Positions 1 to 6,885 of a DNA stretch of 13,804 bases are shown one piece after another. Positions within the stretch are counted from its first letter, which is position 1. Each line of letters begins with the position of its first letter. Made by a program: the position numbers and the translations under genes. The DNA lies in assembly GCA_964487545.1 (NCBI GenBank), contig CAZARI010000060.1:1-13804 (forward strand), written 5' to 3'. Under the pieces are notes generated by a model. It ran no database searches, had not been told where the DNA came from, and worked only from the letters and a program-made list of their open reading frames with translations. The stretch comes from SKUL01 sp964487545. GTDB taxonomy: Bacteria; Bacteroidota; Bacteroidia; Flavobacteriales_D; SKUL01.

Positions 1-1
1 G

Positions 2-85
2 AATTCCAATAACTTAAGCTTGGATGTTTTCTATTTTATGCGAAGTGACGATGTTGTGGTTAATGCGAATCTGCGTGAGGGATAG
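2..85 (+). CDS. Possible C-terminal end of a truncated gene
   Basis: An open frame enters from the window edge and stops at TAG (83-85), giving 27 residues. The stretch reads like a real protein end (SLDVFYFMRSDD, then VVVNANLREG). The stop codon lies inside the GC-rich element that begins at about 73, which would suit a gene ending at that element. No domain can be recognised from so little sequence. If real, the gene converges on the thioredoxin-like gene at 218-1651. A second plus-strand frame is also open through much of this stretch, so the call is tentative. Confidence 0.3.
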   Translation, partial: NSNNLSLDVFYFMRSDDVVVNANLREG

Positions 86-149
86 CAGTGGAAAGCCCGC
101 AGCGCAGCGAGGACTTGCAACGGATAGCCCGACCCGCAGGGGCACGCCC
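73..149. repeat. GC-rich structured intergenic element, dispersed-repeat type
   Basis: This GC-rich stretch lies in an AT-richer gap between two converging genes. Its ends are complementary (GCGTG at 73-77, CACGC at 143-147). GGATAGC recurs inside it, and GCCC (127-130) can pair with GGGC (140-143). Read on the minus strand it begins GGGCGTGCCCC, then GGGTCGGGCTATCCG, and ends CTATCCCTCACGC. I recall very similar sequences scattered between genes in many Bacteroidota genomes, where they often give spurious short ORFs, but I could not check this. It could be a terminator-like structure, a small RNA or a mobile repeat. The 65-codon minus-strand ORF across it is probably not a gene. Confidence 0.45.
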
Positions 150-217
150 AAAAAACAAAATGCAGTGTGAGCTCATGCGGCATCATTGACTGTTCTTCTT
201 TCTTTGCAGATCTGCGA

Positions 218-1651
218 TTACTCGCCAACCTGAATGCGACGTGCGTCGCGCGCTTTTTGCAAAACAGGATAAAGATGTTCTACAATGCCATCGGTGGGTG
301 TTGGAGCTGGAGAAAGCACGAGCTGGCCTTTTGGGTCGATTAAAAAATAGGTGGGCAGGGACCGTACTCGATAGTTATCGATGCTTTTGTAGCCTGTGCC
401 ATCAAACAGGATGCTCCAGGAGTACTGGGGGTTTGCAGAGATATAACGATTATACTCCTCGCGACTGGAGCCCACGATTACGGTGAGCACTTCGGTGACA
501 TCGGCATACTCGGCCAGTAAATCGGGGAGAATAACTTGTTCGCGTTTGCAATCGCTGCACCAGGTGGAAATAAATTCGAGATAGACATATTTACCGCGCA
601 AATCAGACAGCGAAACCAGCTCGTTATATTGATTTAAAAACTGCAGATTTGGTGCTTCAAAACCGGGGGTGGTTTTGGTGAGCAAATCTTTGGTGTTGGC
701 GGCCGACAGCCGGATAAAATCGGTGGTGCCGTTTTGTGCGATATAATCCAATGCATCGGCGGCTTTTCTTTTTGGAACGCCGGCATGGTAGGTTTCCATC
801 AGCGCATGAATGGCCACCAACTGTCGCAGGGTGTCGTTTTTCAATAGGTCGTCTTTTTTCATCAATTCCAACAATTCAGTTCCGGGAGATTCTGATTGAA
901 GTGCCGGCAATATTTGATTGGTGCCGTAGTTCGATTCATATCGCTGAAAATACTGTTGAAAGTAGCTTTGCAAAAATGCGAAAAAGGTGGGGTGCATTTC
1001 CAAGTCGCCGGTTTGCAGGTGCTTCTTATACAGATCGTAGCGCGTGTGAGAGCGGGTGCTGAATTCGGTCAGTGCCAGGGTGTACTTTAAGTGCTGCGCC
1101 AGGTAAGGGTGGCTGTTTTTTGTGCTGAAGCGTTCCTCCAGTTGTTGCTGAAAGGCAGTTAGTGCCGGTAAAAAGTGGCGTGATCCCACCCTCGATATAT
1201 TCTCAATGAGCATCGAGTCAATGGCAAAATTGATGTCGCTCAGCAAGCGATTGATGTCGTTTGGAGCGGGGTCTGTAAAAATGAGCTCAATGGTGGTGGC
1301 ACCGCTAAAACTCTTGACTTGATCGTCGGCCATTGGCGGAAAGAAAGTTTGATAGGTCTCGTCCGGAAGGGCCACGAGATAGCCTGAAATACGATCGATC
1401 ATTAAGCGCAGTGGCTGTGTTTGATTGATTGTCGCTTGAAGTTGAAAGTTTCCAGCCTCGTCGGTGTGGGTTTCTGCCAAGAGCACTTCCTTACGGCTCA
1501 GCGGGTCGGCTTCGGCATACAGCAGCACCTGTTTGTTTTTGTATTCGGGCGCTTCTCCAATTATCGACACTTGGGAAAACACCGTCATGTGACTCACAAC
1601 CAGTGCAAAAACAAGAATAATATTATACTTCACCGTGAATATCAATCGCAT
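218..1651 (-). CDS. Secreted TlpA-like thioredoxin-fold protein
   Basis: The 477-residue product is predicted to be exported and to act in thiol-disulfide exchange outside the cytoplasm. Residues 1-27 form a signal peptide ending VFSQ. The C-terminal third is a TlpA/AhpC-TSA type domain: PGFEAPNLQ at 329-337, the redox motif WCSDC at 364-368 after YLEFIST, and the cis-proline segment SLPTYFLIDPKG with Pro433. Residues 28-325 are a large, mostly helical region with no motif I recognise, preceded by a short beta-rich segment as in many Bacteroidota TlpA-like proteins. The start at 1651 gives a good signal peptide and overlaps the coaD end by 29 bp. A GTG at 1633 would also work. A longer start at 1702 would add 17 residues before the signal and is less likely. 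Last gene of the coaD operon; its redox partner is unknown. Confidence 0.92.
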   Translation of the reverse strand: MRLIFTVKYNIILVFALVVSHMTVFSQVSIIGEAPEYKNKQVLLYAEADPLSRKEVLLAETHTDEAGNFQLQATINQTQPLRLMIDRISGYLVALPDETYQTFFPPMADDQVKSFSGATTIELIFTDPAPNDINRLLSDINFAIDSMLIENISRVGSRHFLPALTAFQQQLEERFSTKNSHPYLAQHLKYTLALTEFSTRSHTRYDLYKKHLQTGDLEMHPTFFAFLQSYFQQYFQRYESNYGTNQILPALQSESPGTELLELMKKDDLLKNDTLRQLVAIHALMETYHAGVPKRKAADALDYIAQNGTTDFIRLSAANTKDLLTKTTPGFEAPNLQFLNQYNELVSLSDLRGKYVYLEFISTWCSDCKREQVILPDLLAEYADVTEVLTVIVGSSREEYNRYISANPQYSWSILFDGTGYKSIDNYRVRSLPTYFLIDPKGQLVLSPAPTPTDGIVEHLYPVLQKARDARRIQVGE

Positions 1652-2093
1652 TCGGTATAAATTTACTGACGTCGCCGTCGTTCCGAATGATGTCACGTAC
1701 AATTGTGCTACTTATTGCGGCAAACTGCGGAGAAGTCATTAAAAAAACAGTATCCACCTGGTTCACCAAATCTCGATTCATCTGTGCAATGCTTTTTTCG
1801 AACTCAAAATCAGCAGCATTTCGCAGTCCGCGCAAAATACATTCCGCATGGTGGTTTTGGCAGAAGTGAACGGTTAGTCCTTCGTATGACTCGACCTTAA
1901 CTTTTGGTTCATCGCTGAAAGTTTGTTGAATCCATTTGATGCGGGTTTTGAGCGGAAAGAGCGATTTTTTGCTCGAGTTAACGCCAACGGCAACAATAAT
2001 TTGGTCGAAAAGAGGCAATGCGCGCTTCACGATATCTTCATGTCCTTTGGTGATGGGGTCGAATGATCCGGGAAATACTGCGATTTTTGCCAT
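1623..2093 (-). CDS. coaD: Phosphopantetheine adenylyltransferase
   Basis: CoaD catalyses the fourth step of coenzyme A synthesis, joining 4'-phosphopantetheine and ATP to make dephospho-CoA and pyrophosphate in the cytoplasm. The 156-residue length is normal for the family. Clear signatures are the N-terminal PGSFDPIT loop (8-15), the nucleotidyltransferase T-x-G-H motif (Thr15 to His18), RGLR (88-91) and ISSTIVRD (127-134), which corresponds to the ISSS/T-VRE nucleotide-binding motif. It starts 11 bp after the rsmD stop and its end overlaps the thioredoxin-like gene, so it is almost certainly transcribed with its neighbours. The rsmD-coaD pairing is widespread in bacteria. Confidence 0.98.
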   Translation of the reverse strand: MAKIAVFPGSFDPITKGHEDIVKRALPLFDQIIVAVGVNSSKKSLFPLKTRIKWIQQTFSDEPKVKVESYEGLTVHFCQNHHAECILRGLRNAADFEFEKSIAQMNRDLVNQVDTVFLMTSPQFAAISSTIVRDIIRNDGDVSKFIPNAIDIHGEV

Positions 2094-2104
2094 GACTGTT
2101 GCGA

Positions 2105-2635
2105 TTATCTGGTGAAGAAACTGAAATGCACCGCGCCGTATGTGCGCTGCGATTCATACTGGGGATGTTGGCTGAAGTCGATTTCGCGTGGATGTTCTAT
2201 TACCAGCCAGCCGCCGTCGTTGAGCCACCCCGATTCCAGAACGAATTTAGGGATTTCTTCGTGACGTTTGATGTGGTAGGGCGGATCGACAAAGATTAAG
2301 TCATAAGTGCCGCGGTTTTTTTTGATCCACTTAAAAACATCTGCCCGTACCGTGTGAATGGGCAATTCGAGTGTTGCTGCATTTTTGCGGATAAATGCCA
2401 GCAGCCGCGGATTTTTATCAACGGCCGTCACTGACTTTGCCCCGTGCGATGCCAGTTCGAAGCTTACCGCACCCGTGCCGCAAAACAAATCGAGTGCATG
2501 GATTTCAGTCAGGTCGAGACGGTTTTTGAGCAGGTTGATCAGGCTTTCGCGTGCAAAATCGGTGGTGGGCCGAACACCGGCTTGTATAGGAGGTTGCAGA
2601 CGCCGCCCTTTATGTTTTCCGCCTATGATTCGCAC
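2105..2635 (-). CDS. rsmD: 16S rRNA (guanine(966)-N2)-methyltransferase
   Basis: RsmD methylates the exocyclic N2 of G966 in 16S rRNA using S-adenosylmethionine, acting on the assembling small subunit. The 176-residue protein begins with the family signature MRIIGGKHKGR and RPTTDFARESL (22-32). The SAM-binding motif I is LDLFCGTG (48-55), the acidic strand-2 residue is in AVDKN (71-75), and the amino-methyltransferase motif IV is DPPY (117-120). The start overlaps the DUF3822 gene by 13 bp and the stop lies 11 bp before coaD, indicating tight co-transcription. Confidence 0.96.
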   Translation of the reverse strand: MRIIGGKHKGRRLQPPIQAGVRPTTDFARESLINLLKNRLDLTEIHALDLFCGTGAVSFELASHGAKSVTAVDKNPRLLAFIRKNAATLELPIHTVRADVFKWIKKNRGTYDLIFVDPPYHIKRHEEIPKFVLESGWLNDGGWLVIEHPREIDFSQHPQYESQRTYGAVHFSFFTR

Positions 2636-3426
2636 AGCAGAATTTGGTGATATAGGGTGAAAAATCGCAAAATATCGTGCTGATTTTCTTTGGATGGTTT
2701 CAGATCCACCAGCGGACTGAACTGCAGCATAGTCACTTTGCCAATATATTCGCGCAGCAAGTTGAGCACGGCGTGGCCTTCGCCAATCTTGCCCGAGGCG
2801 GATACGGCTATTTCAGATTTTCTGATGCCGAGCTGATCAAAAACGTACAATACGTAATAAGCCACGTCCATTTCTGAGCCGAAGTGAAAGGTGTTGGCCA
2901 GTTCCAGCTTGTCGTTGCGGATAATCAACAACCTAAAAAACCGGTCGGAAAAGTACAAATAAGCTCCGTTTGGGTTCGAAACTCTCGATAACCGCATGGC
3001 CAGTTCAATCTCTACGGTTGTTTCGTGAAAAAACCGGCATTGCGGAAATAGCTTGCTGATCACCTCTACACTTTTGGGCTGCAAATAAATGTTTTGTGCG
3101 TCGAGAAATGAAATTTCGTCTGCCGTTACGGGCTGATGGGCCTCCGTGTCGAAATTAAACGACAGGTATTGATTCCGGTATTCGTTATGATAAACCGAAC
3201 AGGGAATCAGCGTGTTGTCTGGAAGATTAAAGCTACACGAAACAGTTTGGACACTGCTAAACGGCTGTAGCTGCTGAATGGTATTGGCAACTGAATCGGT
3301 GTTCCCTACCTGTTCAGTCGGGAGAATGTGTTGTTGTCTGATGTTAAAGTGCTGCCGATCCTGAAGCGCTACTACAATCTCGTTATCGTCAAAACGAATG
3401 GATAGATGACAATCGTTATAACGCAA
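2623..3426 (-). CDS. DUF3822 family protein
   Basis: A 267-residue soluble protein without signal peptide or membrane segment. Its position directly upstream of rsmD, the size, and the opening pattern (a short acidic-polar strand, then LSIRFDDNEIVVAL at 9-22) match the DUF3822 family, which in Bacteroidota commonly sits next to rsmD. That family is of unknown function; I recall it being described as having an actin/ASKHA-like fold, and the strand-rich halves here are compatible with that, but I see no definite ATP-binding motif. It overlaps rsmD by 13 bp and follows the membrane-protein gene by 26 bp. A role linked to ribosome modification is only a guess from neighbourhood. Confidence 0.83.
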   Translation of the reverse strand: MRYNDCHLSIRFDDNEIVVALQDRQHFNIRQQHILPTEQVGNTDSVANTIQQLQPFSSVQTVSCSFNLPDNTLIPCSVYHNEYRNQYLSFNFDTEAHQPVTADEISFLDAQNIYLQPKSVEVISKLFPQCRFFHETTVEIELAMRLSRVSNPNGAYLYFSDRFFRLLIIRNDKLELANTFHFGSEMDVAYYVLYVFDQLGIRKSEIAVSASGKIGEGHAVLNLLREYIGKVTMLQFSPLVDLKPSKENQHDILRFFTLYHQILLCES

Positions 3427-3452
3427 ATCGGCTATGGCAAAAAATGTTTTGG

Positions 3453-4211
3453 TTATTCAACCCAGTTTCCGGATATGGAAACTCTTTCCATATCACCCAC
3501 CTGAAGCGCATCGCCAGCAAAAGGCTTTGGATCGCGCGCCATAAATACGGCGCTTCTTCTGCCCGAGGCATCCGTAATAAATCCGGCGTCGAGTTCAAAA
3601 ACTGTTCTTCCGCTGTGTGGCACATAGCGCAGTGAATCGATACGCAAGGGGTAATTGCGCTGCCTTTGTGAATTGGGGTTAAGAAACTCCCTTTCAAGCA
3701 CCGATTCGTAAACGGTATCACGAACAATCAGCCCCAGCTCCAGCGCCTGGACTTCGGTGAGGGTGTCGGGCCTTTCTCCGTACGCTTGAATAATAGGCAC
3801 CTTGCCCGACATAACGAAGTGCTGCAAGGTGTCCCAGTGGCTGGTGTATTTACCGTTCGCCTCGTTGTAGGCCACCTGTGCAGTTCGTATGTCCTTCAGG
3901 CGTTGAATCACCTCAGAGGCAATCATATCCTTCTTTTTGATGTACTGGATTTCAGAGTCGATGGAAACGTAGTCGAGATAGCCCATGGCTGCCGATCCTA
4001 AAATCATCACGACCATTATCACAAGACCCACACCTTTGCTGATAAACCCAGCAATATTCAAGGCAGAAATCACACCCGTCAGGGCAATGACTGCTCCACC
4101 AAGTTTGAACATCCAGTTTTGTTGTGTTCCTGAAAACAATAACACAAGTCCTGCAACTATCAGTAGCACAGGGAAAATGTGCTGGCTGACTTTTAATCTC
4201 AGATCATTCAT
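3453..4211 (-). CDS. Unrecognised inner-membrane protein with soluble C-terminal domain
   Basis: I do not recognise this 252-residue protein. It has three predicted transmembrane helices close together at the N-terminus (about 13-28, 36-56 and 59-79), then a charged segment (DSEIQYIKKKD) and a soluble domain to the end. The stretch IRTAQVAYNEANGKY (108-122) followed by WDTLQHFV resembles the start of pilin or pseudopilin globular domains, where a helix leads into a G-x-Y turn, but there is no prepilin peptidase site. The C-terminal half is rich in short beta strands. It is the first gene of the rsmD-coaD run and has a consensus -7 box 32 bp upstream of its ATG. There is no basis for a function beyond membrane anchoring. 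Confidence 0.8.
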   Translation of the reverse strand: MNDLRLKVSQHIFPVLLIVAGLVLLFSGTQQNWMFKLGGAVIALTGVISALNIAGFISKGVGLVIMVVMILGSAAMGYLDYVSIDSEIQYIKKKDMIASEVIQRLKDIRTAQVAYNEANGKYTSHWDTLQHFVMSGKVPIIQAYGERPDTLTEVQALELGLIVRDTVYESVLEREFLNPNSQRQRNYPLRIDSLRYVPHSGRTVFELDAGFITDASGRRSAVFMARDPKPFAGDALQVGDMERVSISGNWVE

Positions 4212-4242
4212 AATGTGTGTCCGGCAAGTTTAATTAAGATCA

Positions 4243-4250
4243 CAAAACTA
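4243..4250 (-). promoter_or_regulatory. Promoter -7 box for the coaD-operon
   Basis: On the minus strand this reads TAGTTTTG, a full match to the Bacteroidota -7 consensus TAnnTTTG. It would give a leader of about 25-30 nt before the ATG at 4211. A TTTG that could act as the -33 box lies at 4280-4283, about 29 bp away, longer than usual. The site is in the 191-bp divergent gap shared with the helicase gene. Confidence 0.5.
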
Positions 4251-4360
4251 CAATTTTTTTTAAATCGCCCGATGATTGTCAAATGCAGTAACCCTGGTGT
4301 GTTTCGCCCGCAAAATCAAGTAATTGGCGGGGCTGGTGGATTCATTTCTACTACGCCAAG

Positions 4361-4395
4361 TTGCCTGCATCCATTCAAAAAGCTGTGTACCTTTA
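4361..4395 (+). promoter_or_regulatory. Helicase promoter, near-leaderless
   Basis: TACCTTTA at 4388-4395 is close to TAnnTTTG (last base differs), with TTG at 4361-4363 placed 24 bp upstream as a -33 box. The box ends only 7 bp before the ATG at 4403, so transcription would begin at or within a few bases of the start codon. Confidence 0.4.
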
Positions 4396-4402
4396 GCACC
4401 AC

Positions 4403-5836
4403 ATGAAACCGGATATCGAAAAGTGGCAGTCAAAGTTTCAGCGGCACTTTTCCTATCCGCTCACCTCTGGGCAGCATCGGTTAAGTGGTTATCTGTTTCG
4501 GTTTTTGATTAGCCATAAGCCGCGCTGCACCTTTTTGATGAAAGGTTATGCGGGCACCGGAAAGACGACGATGGTGCGCGCTTTGCTGAAAACGTTGCCC
4601 GAGATTAAACAAAGAGCGGTGCTGATGGCTCCAACCGGCCGAGCGGCAAAAGTGCTGGCCAATTATTCGGAGCAGCCTGCCTATACCATTCACAAAACCA
4701 TTTACCGAAAAACCGTTACCGCTGATGGCGAGGCGCGATTTGGACTCGCTCCCAACAAGCATAAAAACACGTTGTTTGTGGTGGATGAGGCTTCGATGAT
4801 TTCAGGGCGCGGTGCATTGGGATCTGGCGGATTGTCTAACCGAAATCTGCTGGATGACCTGATGGAGTATGTTTATCAGCAACCCACTTCCCGATTGTTG
4901 CTGATCGGCGACCAGGCGCAGTTGCCACCCGTAGGGCTTGAACACAGTCCCGCGCTGGACATCAACCTTCTGAAGCATCACTACGACCTGACCATTGCCG
5001 AATACACGCTCACCGAAGTCATTCGACAGGAGGCCGAATCGGGCATTTTGCTCAATGCCACCCAGGTGCGCAACTTGATCACCAGCGGCCAAGGGGTGCT
5101 GCGGCTTGATCGTGCTTTGCCCGATTTCAGAACCGTGGATGTACAGGAATTGCCCGAGATGATGGAGTGGGCTTATAGTAATTTTGGGGTGGAAAACACG
5201 TTGGTCGTTACCCGGTCAAACTGGATGGCCAACCAATACAACCAGATTATTCGCACGCGAGTGCGTTGGCTCGACAACGAACTCGAAGCGGGAGAGTTGA
5301 TGATGATCGTTAAGAATAATTATTTCTGGATCAAAGACCTACCTGCCGCGGCGTTTATTGCCAATGGCGATATTATGGAAATCAGAAAAGTGATGCATTA
5401 CATCGATCGCTACGACTTTCGTTTTGCCGATGTAGAAGTGGTGATGGCCGATTATGACGCGCCGGCGTTTGAAGTGAAAATTCTGCTTGACACCATTTAC
5501 GAAAAGGCTCCCTCGTTGGGACAGGATAAAATAAAAGGCTTGTTTCACAGCGTGGCCGAAGATTATCCCGACGAAACTTCTGTAAGAAAACGGAATCAGA
5601 AAATTTTTTCGGAAGATCCCTTTTTCAACGCCCTGCAGGTGAAGTTCGCCTACGCAGTTACCTGCCACAAAGCGCAGGGCGGACAGTGGCCGGTGGTGTT
5701 TATCGATATTGGTAAAATGGAGAATGAACCCGATACAGGATTTTTCCGCTGGCTATACACCGCCATTACGCGTGCCAGTGCGCACGTTTTTCTGGTGAAC
5801 TTTCCCGAAGAACTGCTGAAACCAGATGATATTTAA
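4403..5836 (+). CDS. ATP-dependent RecD-like DNA helicase (SF1B)
   Basis: A 477-residue superfamily 1 helicase predicted to translocate 5'-3' on single-stranded DNA. Motifs run in order: Walker A GYAGTGKTT (48-56), motif Ia APTGRAAKVL (76-85), Walker B VVDEASMI (126-133), motif III GDQAQLPPVG (169-178), motif IV VTRSN (269-273), motif V TCHKAQGGQWP (420-430) and motif VI YTAITRA (452-458). It is much shorter than RecD2 (about 700-800 residues) and lacks that protein's N-terminal helix-hairpin-helix region; similar stand-alone versions are common in Bacteroidota. No recB or recC lies nearby, so it is unlikely to be the RecD subunit of RecBCD. The ATG directly follows a -7-like box. hemE follows 17 bp after the stop. 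Confidence 0.95.
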   Translation: MKPDIEKWQSKFQRHFSYPLTSGQHRLSGYLFRFLISHKPRCTFLMKGYAGTGKTTMVRALLKTLPEIKQRAVLMAPTGRAAKVLANYSEQPAYTIHKTIYRKTVTADGEARFGLAPNKHKNTLFVVDEASMISGRGALGSGGLSNRNLLDDLMEYVYQQPTSRLLLIGDQAQLPPVGLEHSPALDINLLKHHYDLTIAEYTLTEVIRQEAESGILLNATQVRNLITSGQGVLRLDRALPDFRTVDVQELPEMMEWAYSNFGVENTLVVTRSNWMANQYNQIIRTRVRWLDNELEAGELMMIVKNNYFWIKDLPAAAFIANGDIMEIRKVMHYIDRYDFRFADVEVVMADYDAPAFEVKILLDTIYEKAPSLGQDKIKGLFHSVAEDYPDETSVRKRNQKIFSEDPFFNALQVKFAYAVTCHKAQGGQWPVVFIDIGKMENEPDTGFFRWLYTAITRASAHVFLVNFPEELLKPDDI

Positions 5837-5840
5837 CCCT

Positions 5841-5848
5841 TATTTTTG
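5841..5848 (+). promoter_or_regulatory. hemE promoter -7 box, leaderless start
   Basis: TATTTTTG fits the TAnnTTTG consensus exactly and ends 5 bp before the hemE ATG (5854), between the helicase stop and hemE. I see no good -33 TTTG at the expected distance, which lies inside helicase coding sequence. With this spacing the mRNA would start at about the A of the ATG. Confidence 0.45.
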
Positions 5849-5853
5849 CGCCT

Positions 5854-6879
5854 ATGCAATTGAAAAACGATTTATTGTTGCGTGCTGCCCGGGGTGAGCA
5901 GTGCGAACGTCCACCCGTTTGGGTGATGCGCCAGGCTGGAAGAATTCTCAAAGAGTACCGCGAGGTCAGGGCCAGCGTATCTGGATTTAAGGAACTGGTA
6001 ACATCTCCTGAGCTTTGTGCCGAAGTAACCCTGCAGCCGGTTGATATTCTCGGTGTAGATGCAGCCATTATTTTCTCCGATATTTTGGTTATTCCCGAAG
6101 CCATGGGATTACCCTATGAGATGATCGAAAAGGTGGGGCCGCGCTTTCCGACGGTTGTTCGAAACAAATCTGATCTTGGCCAACTCACCACCGATGTGAC
6201 CGGACAACTGGACTACGTAAAAAAGGCGCTCGAACTAACAAAAGATCAACTGGATAACCGCGTTCCACTGATTGGTTTTGCCGGGGCTCCATGGACCATT
6301 TTTGCTTACATGACCGAAGGCAAAGGATCCAAAACATTTTCGGAGGCACGGAAGTTGCTTTATACCGAGCCGGTGTTTTCAGAGCAGTTGCTCGATATGA
6401 TTACCGAAGCCACCATCGATTATTTGAAAATGAAAATCAAAGCCGGTGCAGACCTTATTCAGTTGTTCGACTCGTGGGCCGGAATTTTACCCCGCGATCA
6501 ATATCGTCGCTTTGGTTTGAAGTATATCTCAAAAATCTGCGACGCCATTACTGAAGTTCCAGTAACAGTATTTGCCAAAGGGGCCTGGTTTGCGCTCGAG
6601 GACATGAAAGCCCTGAATTGCGAAACCATCGGCTTGGATTGGAATATGTCGCCCAGTGAAGCGCGTAAAATTTTTGGAAATGAAAAAAACCTCCAAGGCA
6701 ATTTAGACCCTTGCTTGCTGTATGCAGACGACGAAGTGATACGCAAAAGCACATTGCAAATGCTTCACGACTTTGGCAGCAATCGTCATATTGTTAACTT
6801 AGGCCACGGAGTTTATCCCGATACGGAAGCAGCAAAGGTAAAGCTGTTTGTCGATACTGTTAAAAGCTATAAATATTAA
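5854..6879 (+). CDS. hemE: Uroporphyrinogen decarboxylase
   Basis: HemE removes four carboxyl groups from uroporphyrinogen III to give coproporphyrinogen III, a cytoplasmic step of haem synthesis. The 341-residue length is typical. Visible family features are RPPVWVMRQAGR (19-30) with the substrate-binding arginines, FSDIL (74-78) with the catalytic Asp76, GFAGAPWT (141-148), Tyr152 in AYMTEGKGSK, FDSWAG (205-210) and NLGHGV (315-320) with the conserved His318. The usual RYLPEY after RQAG is RILKEY here, a mild variation. No other haem genes are in the window. The OmpA-like gene begins 6 bp after the stop with no promoter of its own visible, so the two may be co-transcribed. Confidence 0.98.
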   Translation: MQLKNDLLLRAARGEQCERPPVWVMRQAGRILKEYREVRASVSGFKELVTSPELCAEVTLQPVDILGVDAAIIFSDILVIPEAMGLPYEMIEKVGPRFPTVVRNKSDLGQLTTDVTGQLDYVKKALELTKDQLDNRVPLIGFAGAPWTIFAYMTEGKGSKTFSEARKLLYTEPVFSEQLLDMITEATIDYLKMKIKAGADLIQLFDSWAGILPRDQYRRFGLKYISKICDAITEVPVTVFAKGAWFALEDMKALNCETIGLDWNMSPSEARKIFGNEKNLQGNLDPCLLYADDEVIRKSTLQMLHDFGSNRHIVNLGHGVYPDTEAAKVKLFVDTVKSYKY

Positions 6880-6885
6880 CCCCTC

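Noticed and set aside
1..21. EcoRI, AflII and HindIII sites packed at the window edge, suggesting vector linker
   Set aside because: The sequence continues in a plausible protein frame and no longer vector sequence is visible; chance is enough.
31..228. Minus-strand ORF of 65 codons
   Set aside because: It crosses the structured GC-rich element, has the composition of that repeat and overlaps the end of the thioredoxin-like gene.
3416..3727. Minus-strand ORF of 103 codons
   Set aside because: Out-of-frame shadow over the membrane-protein gene; no domain and no independent start signal.
4403..5836. Helicase as a phage- or plasmid-borne TraA-type or RecD subunit
   Set aside because: No relaxase domain, no recB or recC and no mobile-element genes nearby; the chromosomal RecD-like helicase explanation is simpler.
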